Shown here: in pieces, positions 1 through 12,436 of the stretch | Layout of the letters: the number at the start of each line of letters is the position of its first letter | Numbering within the stretch: the first letter of the stretch is position 1 | NCBI GenBank assembly: GCA_013400115.1 | Contig: VXBP01008590.1 | Location: 124,001-188,000, forward strand | DNA: 64,000 nucleotides | From: Rhinopomastus cyanomelas | Lineage: Eukaryota > Chordata > Aves > Bucerotiformes > Rhinopomastidae | Reading direction: 5' to 3' | Notes under the pieces: model-generated | Databases searched by the model: none | Told to the model about the DNA's origin: nothing | The model's input: only the letters and a program-made list of their open reading frames with translations | Translations under genes and position numbers: made by a program

Positions 1-255
1 ACCCCCGTCCATCTCTCTGCCCGCGGGCTGGGGGCGATGGCTCCATACTCGGCCCCAGGCTGCTTGGTGAGTACTGTGGACGAGCCCGGCCGCTCCGGGG
101 GAAGTTGAAGGCAGCCGCCCCCCCCCGCCCTGGGTCGCTCCGCCGGCTGTGAGGGGGTGGGCGGCGGCTGGTGCCCGAGGAGGAGCCCGAGCATCCCGGG
201 CGGCGGAGAGATCGGGCGAGAGGACGACGAAGCTTCATGGGTGGCTCATGCCAAC
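1..255 (+). promoter_or_regulatory. HTR7: GC-rich 5' leader / CpG island upstream of HTR7
   Basis: The first kilobase is strikingly GC- and CpG-rich compared with the AT-leaning remainder; the island begins before the window and fades around 1020, past the exon 1 donor. The part before 256 is taken as 5' UTR or proximal promoter. No TATA box is visible, which is common for CpG-island promoters. Three upstream ATGs occur, at 37, 237 and 248, none in the receptor frame; the last two open short frames that overlap the receptor start. A donor-like GGTGAGT lies at 66-72, so an upstream non-coding exon or alternative 5' splicing cannot be excluded. The transcription start cannot be placed from sequence alone. 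Confidence 0.6.
37..108 (+). other. Upstream ORF 1 (23 codons) in HTR7 leader
   Basis: ATG at 37 opens a 23-codon frame ending at TGA 106-108, closed well before the receptor start. It is only relevant if transcription starts upstream of 37. The GGTGAGT donor-like sequence at 66-72 lies inside it, so it may instead be removed by splicing. No peptide function is implied. Confidence 0.3.
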
Positions 256-293
256 ATGGTCCTCGCCTTAAACGCGAGTCACCTCTACAGTAA
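237..293 (+). other. Upstream ORF 2 (18 codons) overlapping the HTR7 start
   Basis: ATG at 237 opens an 18-codon frame ending with TAA 291-293, so it overlaps the receptor start at 256 in another frame. Its context is moderate: T at -3, G at +4. A second ATG at 248 (C at -3, weak) opens a 7-codon frame ending with TAA 269-271 that also overlaps the start. Ribosomes translating either would pass the receptor AUG, so they could damp HTR7 translation. This is an inference from position only. Confidence 0.4.
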
Positions 294-782
294 CCTCCGG
301 CCCCCGGTGCTGGAAGATCCGCGGGCGCTGGGCGGCGGCAGGATGATCGCCGGCTCCTGGCCCCCGCGCAGCCTGGCCAAGCTCGGCCCGACGCCCCCGC
401 CGTCGGCGCTGCCCACGGCGAGCCCACTGCCCGCTAACGACTCGCAGTGCGGGGAGCAGATCCTCAGCTACGGCAACGTGGAGAAAGTTATCATCGGGGC
501 CGTTCTCTCCCTCATCACCCTGCTGACCATCGCCGGCAACTGCCTAGTGGTCATCTCCGTGTGCTTCGTGAAGAAGCTGAGGCAACCTTCCAACTATCTC
601 ATCGTGTCGCTAGCCCTGGCCGACCTGTCGGTGGCCCTGGCTGTCATGCCCTTCGTCAGCGTCACCGACCTCATTGGCGGCGAGTGGATCTTCGGGCGCC
701 TCTTCTGCAACGTCTTCATCGCTATGGATGTCATGTGCTGCACGGCCTCCATCATGACTCTCTGCGTGATAAGTATAGACAG
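256..782 (+). CDS. HTR7: 5-HT7 serotonin receptor, exon 1 (residues 1-175 plus part of 176)
   Basis: Encodes the extracellular N-terminus through TM3 of 5-HT7, a plasma-membrane Gs-coupled serotonin receptor. The start at 256 is the first in-frame ATG and has a strong context (A at -3, G at +4). Visible landmarks: N-glycosylation sequons at N6 (NAS) and N61 (NDS); TM1 about 79-102 with AGNCLVV (N95, position 1.50); KKLRQPSNYL in loop 1; TM2 with LALAD (D123, 2.50); GGEW in extracellular loop 1; C151, the TM3 disulfide cysteine; D158 (3.32), the amine-binding aspartate in AMDVMCC; and ISIDR starting the DRY motif. The exon stops after AG of the Arg codon at a clean AG|GTGAGG donor, phase 2. 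The TM core matches mammalian HTR7 almost residue for residue; the N-terminal tail is divergent and Pro-rich, as usual for this receptor. Identification is very secure; the exact start is inferred. Confidence 0.96.
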
Positions 783-3700
783 GTGAGGGACGACTGGCCA
801 CCCGCGGCTCGCTCCGACCCCCGCCACTTCCGCACTCCGGGCGGCACGGGCAGCCCTTTCCCCTCCCGAGCCCGCCGGTGCTCTGCGCACCTGCCGGCGG
901 CCTCTTTGGCATTTGGCCCCGTGGAAATGAGCTGAGTGCTAGAAGCAGGGCGAGACTTGCAGCCTCCCCGCTTCAGAGAAGTCTGCCTGCTACTAGCCCA
1001 GCCCAGCGCCCCGGTACCCCTCAGGATGACTCTCCTTTCATTACAGAGTGCCACATCAAAACTGTCTACAGTTACTAGGGCTTTGTACAAATAATGGGGT
1101 GTTTGCAACAACTTTGAAATTTGCAATGTCTGTTTTAAACTGCTTTACACCGTGAGCTGGTTCTTCCGAAACTGGTGGCAGTGTAACCTTCAGTGGAGTT
1201 TCACCTGATCAGAAAAGACCCAAGTATTATACCTTACTGGGGTTTTATAATTATTGTTGAACAATCCCCAAATAGCTCAATTTCAGCTGTTTCTGACAAA
1301 AAAACCCCAAACCCCCCATGTTGTTTGAAGGAAAAATTGCTTTTAAGTATTAGCTTTTTTAAACAAACTTACTCTGCTCTCTTAAAACCCAAGCTATACT
1401 CACTGACATTTAGATTCCTCCGAAAGATACAGGCACTGGAGCAAAAAAAAAAAAAGGGCGTGTAGAGAAGAGGACCTAAGACATTCATTGCTGATGGTAA
1501 GGAAGTACAGGATCTCATGCTTGCCCATATCTAAGCTTTCATCTGCAGAGGAAGTCTAACAGGTTCCTTTATTCTGTGTAGATTCCTTTATTGTAAGTTG
1601 CAACCTGCAGCTTCTGTCTTCCACAGCATAAATCTCATGCCAAGAATTTTACAATCTAGAGGGAGATTTTTTTCATTATAACCCAAAACAATTACTACAA
1701 ATTGAAGAACTTTCAAAGTAGACCATATAAGTAGCTCATCAAGTAGTAGCTTGGCTGTCTGCTTCAGACAGTGTTTGGAAAGAACTCTGCATTAGGTTTC
1801 TGCAAAGAAACAGTCTTTCGAAACAGTTTCCCACAATAACTAGAGGTTGTTTAATGACAGTAAGCATCGTGGTTTATATTAATTTCTAAACTTTAATTTC
1901 TGCATAAGCAGCCCCTGCTCCAATAGTCTTTATTTTGTTACTTCTACAATGGCTAGCAGTTATCTGAATGCTGCGAAGTGTCTTGTAGTGATGAAATCCA
2001 CATATAGCCTTAGAGTATCAGAGGCAGGGTTTTTGTTGTTGCCTTGACATTTGCTGTCTTAATTCTAGCATTCTAAGAAAATGTGAATAGGCTTATCTAC
2101 CTTCCCAATGTTACTCTCTGTTTTTCTGCCTTACCTATGTTGTCCTACCTAACATTATTGATGTCTTTCTATCCTTCTTAAGACAATTGATTGCGTTTTT
2201 CCACCCTCTCCACGTAAAGTATTTTCATTCTTCGGTTGTTTGTGATGTCTAGCTCTCAGCTCTGCACTTCCATTTCTAATAACCTTTTAAAGACAGACTA
2301 ACATAATTAAGCTTTCTTTACCCAAGTAAGGATGTTGCACTGTAGCACTAGAGTAATTTAGTTTTATGCTTTCACATTTCTTCGCTTAATGTTCAAAGTC
2401 AGTGCTGATTAGGGGCTTTAGCTGAACTGATCACAGAGATGACTGCATCTCTTGCTATCTTCTTTCCATTCTCCCTCTACCACCCTTTCAAACCAACTTA
2501 CTAACAAGAGACATAGCTGTGTATTTAGAAATGAATATAACCTGTTGAGAATAACTGATTTGCATTAAGAAGTGCTGGTTCAAACCAAAATAATTATCCT
2601 CTTGTCTTTGCACTTCTGCTTCTGTCACTGGATGTTTCTTTACCATGATTTCTTTGTAATGCATTATGCTGTTACCTAGTCTCTGCTTGAAATAAAAGTT
2701 CTGGGAATCACAGTGCTTTAGCTCCTATTATAGAGTTATTATAGAGTTAAGATAGATAATATCATAAATGAAAAGAAACAAGTCAGCAATTAATTAGCAA
2801 AATGCCTGCACTTGGCAACCAAGATTTTTTAAAAATCTCCATGATTTATAATCCTCTTTCAAAATAAATAATCTTATAAGTAACACTACTCAGTCACGCC
2901 AAAGATTTGCTTGGAATATTAAATAACCTTTGAATAGTGGATATGTACAAAATATACAAAACAGGGAGAAACAATGAAAAATAAATGTGAATGCTGACGT
3001 GTTGCCAGTCTAGCACTGATTTTAACAGGGCTATCTTACTGGCAGTTTTCTTAGCTTATGTAGTTATGGAAGTCTTGGATGATCAGTGAGGGAGAGTTAT
3101 TCATGACTGGATGAGTACCTCTGGATAAAATGTTGTATGTGATACAGAAGCTTGCAAACCAGGATGTATATTGTGCAGGCGACTTTCACGAGGACTATTT
3201 TTCCACGAGTATGGTGGAAACACTTGCATCTTTAAAATTATTCAGAAGGAGAAGATCTTGATGATATAGCCCTTATTATCTTGGTGCAAAGGCTACAAAT
3301 ACGACGTGATCCTAGAAATACAGAAGCAGGGAAGGAGTGAATGAAATTCACTGTCCTTCAACTTAGCTGCTATCCTCAATTCTACTTAGATACTCTTAAA
3401 CCCTGTGGCACAATTAAGTGTCCTAGGGTCACATGGGAGCATTTGTTTAGGGAGAAGGGTTATGATTGAGCAGAAAGTTACACATTTCTGAAGTGCAGTG
3501 ATGAATGGCACTCTCACCTAGATCTTTAGGACAGTTTAGGAAGCCTTTGCTGTGATCCAGTAAAGCCTCTCTTGAGTGAAAGACGAGGCTGTCACAAGCA
3601 GAGCAGGGACATATTTAAAAACATTCATTGTTAAATCTCCAAGTTCTCCCTGAATCTGATATAAGAAACAGTTAAAGGTAAATAGCTGAAATAATGGTAC

Positions 3701-5034
3701 TATTGAATTAATCTTAACACAAAAAAAACCAAACCCCATTTTAAAAAGGGTTTGTTACAAACTGTTAGGCAAGGTTTGTAAGGAGTGGTAGTATCTTGTT
3801 TTGAATAAACAGGTAGACCTGCTAAAAAGTGGCTTTGAGGCCCTTCCAAACAGGGTTGAATCAACAAATTGAAGACGTTTGCTGATTTGTTTCCCTTGCT
3901 GCTCAGCTTATGCCACTGAGAGCCGTGAAATGCCAGCAGCTGGCAGGCCTATTGCACAGAGATGTTTTGCTGCACAGCCCTTAGTGGCGGAAGCATTTTT
4001 TAGCAGAATTTATCATCTGTAAAGCTCTGGAAGATACAGACTATCATGGAGCCTACAAATGGGCTGGTTTCATTCAATTGAAAAAACAACAGTAGTACTT
4101 TCCTAGACAGACGCATCAAGCACTGCTTGCACGTTTAAAGTTGTTTCCACTCTAAGCTGCGTAAATGTTAAGACTGCAAAGTAGATAATAGTAAGCTATT
4201 ATGAGGATCTCTAACTCTGAACAGGGTGCACCGTATTACCTTCACTATACTTACCTTCCATGATACGAGAAGCAGCTCTGTAGAGACTTGGGCAGAATAA
4301 CTGGACCACAGAGAATAGCACTTTAAGCATTCCTTATTAGTGTGGCTCCACTGTTCTGTTCTGAATTAAATAAATTATACCACATTTAGATTCCTTTACA
4401 TTTAAGAGTGAGTGAATACTGGCAGTGAATTATGAGGGATAGATGCAAACAACATCTTAGTGAGTGAATGAACATATAAAGGGAATTTATTGAATTTAAA
4501 CTAGTAGTGTTTGCGTGCTGACGCATCATGTTCTTCTGACCCAAGATAGCTACAGGAATCCTGTTTTGGAAAGCATCCATAGGATAACTGCATAAGTAGC
4601 AATTTTAAATTTAATTCAAGAATAGCTGTTTGGCTTAGAAAGTGAAAAGTAACATAGCAACTCAGATACAGCTGATGAATTATAGCACTTTTCCCACACC
4701 CACACTAGCAATGAAACATTATGGAGGAACTTTTCCAGCCTGTATCTTAGCCAACATTTCATGAATATTCCAGGTTTCCATTAAATTGATGAGGATTTAC
4801 AATTCGTATGCGAATTATACCAATGTGGGACTTCCTGTCAATCCCGATATTTTTACACACAAGGATCAGTTTCCTCTCCCTCTCAGCTTGGTATCTTTTC
4901 CCATATTCCAAGTGTCTGAGAGCTTATGCTTTGCCTTAGAATATATCAGTCCCTAAAGTGTCACCCATGTCCAGTGCCCTTGGTGCATGCCTGGGAACTG
5001 AGGAGGCCTCAGTGCCTCACAGGAAGTACTAAAC

Positions 5035-5064
5035 AAAGTGCTTAAATAATTATTTAAGTACTTT
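5035..5064. repeat. 30-base quasi-palindrome, 14 of 15 pairs, no spacer
   Basis: The two 15-base arms are AAAGTGCTTAAATAA and TTATTTAAGTACTTT. The inner nine pairs and outer five pairs match perfectly, with one G/T mismatch (5040 versus 5059). It is AT-rich and lies in intron 1. No known element or binding site is recognised. Confidence 0.75.
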
Positions 5065-6200
5065 CTGTAGATTCCAGGTGTCTAAATTGCATCTACATCC
5101 AAAACTTATAACATCACTTGGAAACCTAGTCAGCAATATCCTAAGCCTGATGGCTTCTGAGAGCCCAGTATGGCTTCCAGTCGGGTATGAAACTCTCCTA
5201 CCTTCAGAAAATGCTGCGGTCTATTCTGCCATCTCTGCTCAGTTCCTTCAGAAAATACATGTAGAAAAATATATGTCTAGTCAGGTATGAAAAAATCCTG
5301 GTGTTAATATATTTTGTATCTGGAGCAAATACAGCTGTGCCCCGTGAGATTTTGTTCAGTACATGTACTTCCACAGAAATGACTGAGGAATCAGGAAAAA
5401 CATAAAAGGAGCTATAGGAAAAATGTGAGATGGAGTTACTGTACTTAATGCCTATTTTGTAGAAGAAAGCTTGGAGATCAGAATGGCAGCTAACCACAAC
5501 TGTCATTACAAAAGCCCTTCTTTCCACCATTCACTCTGAAAAAGAACTGTACTTTCTCTGCAGTACGTAGATAACTTGGTTAGCTTATGCAAGGTACAGA
5601 CAGCATTGGAACACTGAATGCTGCAGGTTCCTTTCCATGTCGTTCTAGTCCACTTAAAGAAGTGGTGGAACCTCCATTCCTCAAGAGGTTGTATTTTCTT
5701 TTTACAGAGAATTCCTTGCTGAATACCTCTGCCATATCTTTTCTTATTTACATTTAAATACCATCTACAACAACTTTTTCTGCCAAATTCTGAGGTGAAA
5801 AAGTTGAATTGGAAGCTGGATGCATTAAGTAGCATAAAGTCATGCAATGTGTATCTTTCACCAAGAGATGGTTTCAGTGAAGCTGGGATGTTTTGCTGTA
5901 CTAACATGATCACTTTAGGCACATTTCCATGATTTCTTCAATAATCTTCTCCCATGTCATGTAGGCAGCCTGCAAGAGATGCAGTAATTTACACTGTAAC
6001 CTGGTCTTGGCTATAGGAATTGCTTTGTTTAGCTCTTTGCAGAGATACTACGCTTCATAGCAGACTGCCAGATGCACAGTAAGACAGGACACAGCAAATA
6101 AAAGAGATTTTATCAAACAGATGGACTGTTTTGTGAAGACTGAACTTGAGAGTAAAAGGTGGTCCTTCACTACCAAAATGAGTGGAACATCTGAAGTTTG

Positions 6201-6243
6201 GTAGGTGTGCCTTGTGATGTAGGTGTGCACTGTAGGTGTGCAC
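6201..6243 (+). repeat. Short tandem repeat, GTAGGTGTGC unit, three copies
   Basis: GTAGGTGTGC occurs at 6201, and GTAGGTGTGCAC at 6219 and 6232. Spacing is 18 and 13 bases, so this is an imperfect minisatellite-like cluster within intron 1. No function is evident. Confidence 0.6.
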
Positions 6244-7628
6244 AGTAAAGCCTGACAATGTTTGGGAAGCTAAAAGGCAGCATAGAAAATATTCTGTAGA
6301 TTGATTATTCTATTGCCATTGTCTAGTGGATGTGTTTAAATAGTGATACTGAAAGGAATTCAGAAGTGTGGAGCTGCAAGGTAATTTGGAGGCAGCAGTG
6401 AAAAGGGGACTTCAGTCGGTAGTGTTTCAAAGAATGCACAAAGGGGCAATTGTAGCTCAAGCAGTACCAAGAGATTTGCGATTACCTCACATTTACTTGA
6501 CTGCCTTCTCTTGAAATTGAATGTTGCATTTTCCCCCCACATTTGAAACTAACTTCTGTTTGCTCCTACTGGGGTTTAACATTGGATGAGTTTTCAGAAG
6601 TGAGTTTGGGGTCTCAAATTCTTAGAGGTTCATCCAGACCTTTCAAAGGAGCCTGATAGTCAGGGGTAAGGGAACGTTAATTCACATTTTTGCCAAGCAG
6701 AGCATCCTGGAGACATTTTAAAAGTGATTTTTTTTTCTGTCAAGGTCAAAAAAGTACTTTCCATAAGTGAGGTTGGATTTGCTTCAATATTCACAGGAAA
6801 AATACAATTTTAGAAACACTCATCATAGTTTTTGAAGGTACTTTTCACAAATATTTGCTCACATAAATTACAAAAACACAAATACATACAATACTGGCAT
6901 ATTGGTGCAGCGTAACCTCCACGACAGAGAGTGGTGTCAAACCCTCTCTTCCACACAGGGCTTTCGTTGAACTCAACGAGAGTCACAGAATGAAACATGA
7001 AAGCATTTCTAGTCGTTACATCATGTTTGAAGCAAGATTACTGTATCACTGGTAACACCATCTCACAAGCTTCTAGAGAAACAGAAATTATTTAAGGAAT
7101 GCTCTTTGACTTTTCTGGAATAAATTTTCTTAAACTTGTTTACAAAAATCCCTGCAAATTACATGAGGACGATATCCTATTTCTTTACTAGAAATCCATT
7201 ATTGATTTTAATATTGCTTTTGAGTCTGAAACATTTTTTCAGAAATATTTGTGGCAACTTTTGAAACAGAACTGTTTCAAAACCGTCCTGTTTGAAGCAG
7301 AATATTTAATTTACAGCTGATACTGTATGTACGGCACTGCCTTTCAGCTGCACACACCTTTTATTTTCTCTCCCGGCACTTTACACAAAAATCTGGTCCT
7401 TTTCCTGTGCACTAGGAAAACTGATGAAAGAGCTGGCCATGGTAGATCTTGCATGAACACAAAAGAGCTTGAGAAACTTTTCATTTTGTCAAGGTAGAAC
7501 TGTCATATAAGTCAGACTGTGGAGCAAAACTGCAGTTTCTGATATCCGAGTGTTCTAAGCGTGAACACCATGAGGCAGTGCTCACTGCAGCTGTGTCCCA
7601 CTGTTTGTAAGGTGAGGATTCTTTCTTC

Positions 7629-7665
7629 CAACATGAAACCTCGCAAGTTTCAGGTTTTCATGTTG
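7629..7665. repeat. Imperfect hairpin, 13-base arms
   Basis: CAACATGAAACCT and AGGTTTTCATGTTG can pair across a 10-base loop with one bulged T. It is intronic. The stem is too short for a typical pre-miRNA. Confidence 0.5.
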
Positions 7666-10354
7666 TACTGGGCAGCCAGCTATTTCTAAGGGGTTGATTC
7701 ATAATATTCCTATTCCTATGTATAGTAATTTAAGAAAAAACAGATGGTTTTTTGACCAAACTCTGACTATGAAGGTTAAGTTTTCCTTTCAAAAAGAAAG
7801 AAATATTAAAGAGGGAAAATTTGTTTCTATTCTGTTTGAACTAGCTTAACAAAAATAGAGTGCAGCAGCTTTGATTTTTTTCTTGGACCTTGCTGTTTGC
7901 TCAGGAGGAAGTACCTAGAGCATCTAGATTATCTGATACATATGGGTAGTTCTGTACATACTAGCATGTATGCAAATCAGGTGGTGATTCACCTCTGATA
8001 GTAAACAAGCTTTCTGGGTAATGTAGAGAGCAGAAGGACATTTCAAATAGTGCCAACTGCTCTAATTAAACATGCAGAACTGAGATGTACAGGGAAATCA
8101 AGTCAGTACTGAATGTATTCTTCCTGTCTTTATGCCTGTGCCATCAAATTGTGATGTAGCACAAGAGACTTCTGAATAGGGTTAAGGTCATTGTGGACAG
8201 CTATGTTACCTCAAAATGGTCATGATTCTTAAAATCCAAAACAGAAAAGCAGTGAGGGATGCTACAAAATAGTGACTATTTTAAAGTAAGGAGAAACCAG
8301 GGTGAAGTCTGTTCTTAGAGGTACATTGTGTTTTCTCTCGATGAAAAAGCTGTCAGCAAAGATTTTTCCTGAGATATACCAACGAAATGAGTGGGGCTTT
8401 GGTACTGTTGAAAACTTGAAGCCAAATCTTTTAGCTAGTGGAGGAGTAAGTTAAAAGTATAACCCCAAGAAAAGTTGTTTATTGATTTTTGTTTACAAAG
8501 TTTTATGTTTCTTCAAGGTGATTGTGGGAAGCAGAGGTAGAGCCACATGAAAGGCAACACTTTTCTCGCATTGGTAGCAATTTGTCCTGCAAGGTTTAGC
8601 AGGTTGAGGAGCAAGCAGCGGCTTGCCATACATTGGTAGTGGAGGAAAAACTGGGCAGGGACCAAGGGTGACAGGGCAGAGTTTGCTGTATCTCAGACAT
8701 TCATTGTGGTGGGTAAAATCTGATCAGGAAGCCAAGAATGCTTTGATGAGTGTGATGACTTTTCTATATTTAAACAGACCAACTTTCTTTTTATTCAAAG
8801 AATCTTGAGTCTTTGGAGAAGATCTTGTTGTTTGAAATCTAGGCAGACATGTTCCACCTTCAGTCCCACTGAAGAACACTGATAGCAGGCTTGCTGGCAC
8901 TGGAATAGTCATTTCTCATCAGCTACAGAAGTACCTGCATCAGAACTACGGTTTGCTGTTGCTGCTAGTTAAATTGAGACACAGATACGGAGTTTTTTCT
9001 AAGGACATTATTTCCTTTTTGATGAGAGATGTGCAGTGTTATTCAACCAATGGTTTGCAAATCTCCAGAGAGGGACATACAAGGTAACTGTAAGAAAACC
9101 AAGTCTGTTTTTCACTTAGGACAGTTCCCACACTAGAAAATTAGGGATATTTGAATTATAGTGTAGTATCACAGAAGATTTACTCTGGTAGGTGGTATTT
9201 AGAAACTGGTGATAGGCATAAAAATTAGAAGATGGAAATGGGAGGCAGAGAGCACAGACATCACTAGTGTACGCTATTATCTTTGCTTATTGTAGAATTC
9301 GCCACATAACTGACATCATGAACACAAATCATAAAAATACGTTGTGATTGTCATGAAATATTTCAGACACACAGTACCACTTGGCAGAACAATTTTCTGT
9401 AAGCAGTTCTTCATGTGGGTTGTTAGATTTTGTAGATTTGCTGTAGAAGTCGACATTTAGCAAACAGTTGAAGTACTAAATCCCTGAACAGTAAGAGTGT
9501 GTTGTGTGGCCACAAATTACTTGGAATTATTTATGCGCATGACTCAAAACAGCTGCTGACTAGATGCAAAGCTTTTCTTTAATAGTTTAATAAGATATTT
9601 TGAAGCTAAAAATAATGCAGCTTGGACTCTAAATAATTATTTTTGCATTGTTATGTACAGTTGCTTCCCCTTTTCCTTAGGAGTCTGCATCCGGAGACTC
9701 ACTTCTCAGCATAAGCAGTTCTAGCAACAATACCAATTGTAACTGTCAAGTGTTTATTGTCCTGTATTAAGAACCTATTTTTGATAAATGAGTCTGGTCT
9801 TAATTTTTTTTTCCAAAAGTAACTAAAATGAAAATATTGTAATGGATTGTTTGCCTGTGAATTAATCAGCACAAAAGGGAGCTTCATGTTTTCAGTGCCT
9901 GTCTTTTAACACAAAGCTCCTGAGCTGCTGTCCAAGTGTTGAAATGGAGCATCATACCCAATATCCCAAACCTCAGAAGTTTGCAGTGAGCTCTCTGAAA
10001 TGCACATAGGCTGGTTTTAGCGATTCATCTCACCCTGAAGCCAAATTTCTGCTTCTAAGTCAAAAACATGTTTGAAGTTGTCAGCCTAGCAATGAGAACT
10101 GAAACTACTGGAAGCTGTAGGCACAGCAATAAACCTTAGATACCTTAGTCTTCATCCACACAAAGCAGATGACACCACAATTTGCCAATTTGCTGCTGAG
10201 AAAAGTAAAGGAAAGCCATACTCACAGAAAGACAAGAAAGAATCTCTTTCTCTGGAGATACTCAGAATCCTCCTAGATACACTTCTGTGTAATGTGCTAT
10301 GATACTATGATTTGATGTAATGTACTTCTATGTAATGTACTTTCCCTGTTATCT

Positions 10355-10426
10355 TGCTGCAGTGGGCATGTAGTGGAGGGTGAACTAGATGATCCCTAGA
10401 AGTCCTTTCCAACTCTGATAATTCAA
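10355..10426 (+). mobile_element. CR1 LINE, severely 5'-truncated 3' end
   Basis: The stretch GTGAACTAGATGATCCCTAG, then AAGTCCTTTCCAACTCTGAT, is the CR1 3' UTR signature (canonically GGACTAGATGATCTC then GGTCCCTTCCAACC). It ends in a degraded 8-base tail. Only the last 60-70 bases survive, as expected for an extreme 5' truncation during target-primed reverse transcription. The left boundary is approximate. It lies in the sense orientation of HTR7 intron 1. Confidence 0.7.
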
Positions 10427-12403
10427 CTTTTCTGCAGATTCAGTTTATTTCAATGCTTTTGTATGTAGGATCTGTAAAACTGACAGAGAAGAGAGGTCTG
10501 AGATCCTTGATAATTTCCAAATACCACTCTAAAAACTTTGCAGGAGGGTCTGTCATCAGGTGTATCTACTTGTGTTTTAGCATAAAACACACACAATGAG
10601 CTGGACAAATGGCTGTCTGTGGATACTCAGCAGTTGAATCTGGCCTCAGATATTGTCATTCTGTACAGAAAGCCCAGGGAAAGGGCCAGACATTCCTTTC
10701 TTGATAGGAGAAAAGTGGAAACTTCTTGTGGGCAGGCCCTTATTCAACAAGAAAAAGATGACACGTTACTCTGTCCAGCGATCTCTAACTTACTTGGAGC
10801 TGCCTTTGCAAAAGTAGACCTGGTAACATCTAAAATGGGGTGTATGGATTTCTGGATTGGATTGAATTCTACTGAAGCAGCAGGGTGGGAAAAGCCAGCT
10901 ACACAGAACTGCCTGATAGGTCTGAGAAACACTTAGAAAGTTCAAAGTTCATTACAGTGGAAGAGTGGTTATCTAAAAAAGTCATGTACATTTCCTGTCA
11001 CGTTCTTCATTCCCAAGCCTGCTGGTGACGATGAATAAATGTTATGACAAACGAACGATTAAATACTGTGGTTGTGAAGTGTTGAACATACCATTTTACC
11101 CACCACAACTTAGGGGTTTGTTGCAGTTCTTTTTAACCAGTAGATGTTTCTTTCCTTCAGCCTTCTGTAGTTAAAGGTCGGGGTATTTGAGGATTCTGAA
11201 AGATTGAAAGGGGAAGGAATGTTTGAAATGTAATATTAAATTCTTAACAAGTTTTTCATTTCCATTTTATAGAGGAGAGCTTGATCTGACCAGTTTATTT
11301 ATTGAAATTAAATACCAAAATATCACTGAATGAGCCATTTTCTGAGGAAAATGACAGCAGGTGGGAGGACTGCATGTGAAGGGAGAACTTAGGATCTGGT
11401 GTATAATGGTGCTGTAAATAAAGATGTTAGTTAAAATGAGTGCTAAGAAATTAAATGACATATGGTCGCGAGAAGTGGTAGCTATAGTAGGCTTCATATT
11501 CATTGACATGATAGATGGTAAAACACGATAACCTCATTCTGTACCACATACTGAACAGACAACATACTGTTAAAATATCAATAAATGGCAAATAAACAGA
11601 TATTTGTATGTGACAGGGAAGGAATGACCTTGTTATTTTCTGATAAGTCTCCATTCCAGAAGCGTCGGCTGGAAAGAACTGTGAATGGCAGTTTTATGAA
11701 AGGCTCTTGTATTGCAGATACAAGTATTGCAGTCTTGTATTGCAGTCTGGTCCTGCCTTTCTTCTTTGGTACCTTCCTGTCACGCTGTGCTCTCCAGCCC
11801 ACTGCCTCCTCTTCCAAACCAGGTTATGACTTCTTCCTGTGATAGAAACTACTCATAACAGGACAGGAGCCATGCATTTTCCTTCTGTAGAGGACAAGAA
11901 ACTCAGAGTCTGCATTTTTAAAAAATCTACTGGTATTGTAGGGGATCAGAATGGGATGTTCTGTTATGAAAATACTTTATGAGATTGTGATGATTTTGCA
12001 AAAAAAGGATTTTGTTAAAGAAACCCATTCAGAGGTTTTTTTTTTTCCCCTGGTGATATCATTGGATATTTCAGAACAAGATGCTTAAATTCATCTGCTT
12101 GTGGGTGAAAAGCAAGGTTCAGTGCAACGTAGTGTTTGGAACCTGTGAATTTTGGATAAAAAAACCTGTGGATTTTTTTTCCATCCTAAAATTCAGAATG
12201 AAGGCCAATTTTAGAGCATTCCTGAAACATTACGTGTTTCTTTGTAGTCTTCATGCAGCACTGCTAGATACTTCCCTCTGTGTGACTTTGAGCAGAGGTA
12301 GCTTATTCCAGGACTTTGACTAGAGTTGTACTTTGTTACTTCTACTGTGAAAGTCTATCACAAATTCCCCAATTCATGTTTTTGCTCATTTGGGTTTTAA
12401 ATT

Positions 12404-12436
12404 GACTCTTTAACTGACTCTTTAATTGACTTTAAA
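12404..12436 (+). repeat. 12-base tandem repeat, about 2.7 copies
   Basis: GACTCTTTAACT is followed directly by GACTCTTTAATT and a third decayed GACTTTAAAC. It is a local slippage-type duplication in intron 1. Confidence 0.55.

Noticed and set aside
157..255. 33-codon in-frame N-terminal extension of HTR7 exon 1.
   Set aside because: It starts with GTG and has no ATG; the ATG at 256 has a strong context and gives a normal N-terminal length with two sequons.
447..1126. Open frames antisense to or out of frame with HTR7 exon 1 (98-162 codons).
   Set aside because: Shadows caused by high GC content and codon bias of exon 1; no independent support.
3829..3866. CTTTGAGGCCCTTCCAAAC resembling a CR1 3' UTR core.
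   Set aside because: Under 40 bases with no 3' terminal repeat or further CR1 homology; too weak to call.
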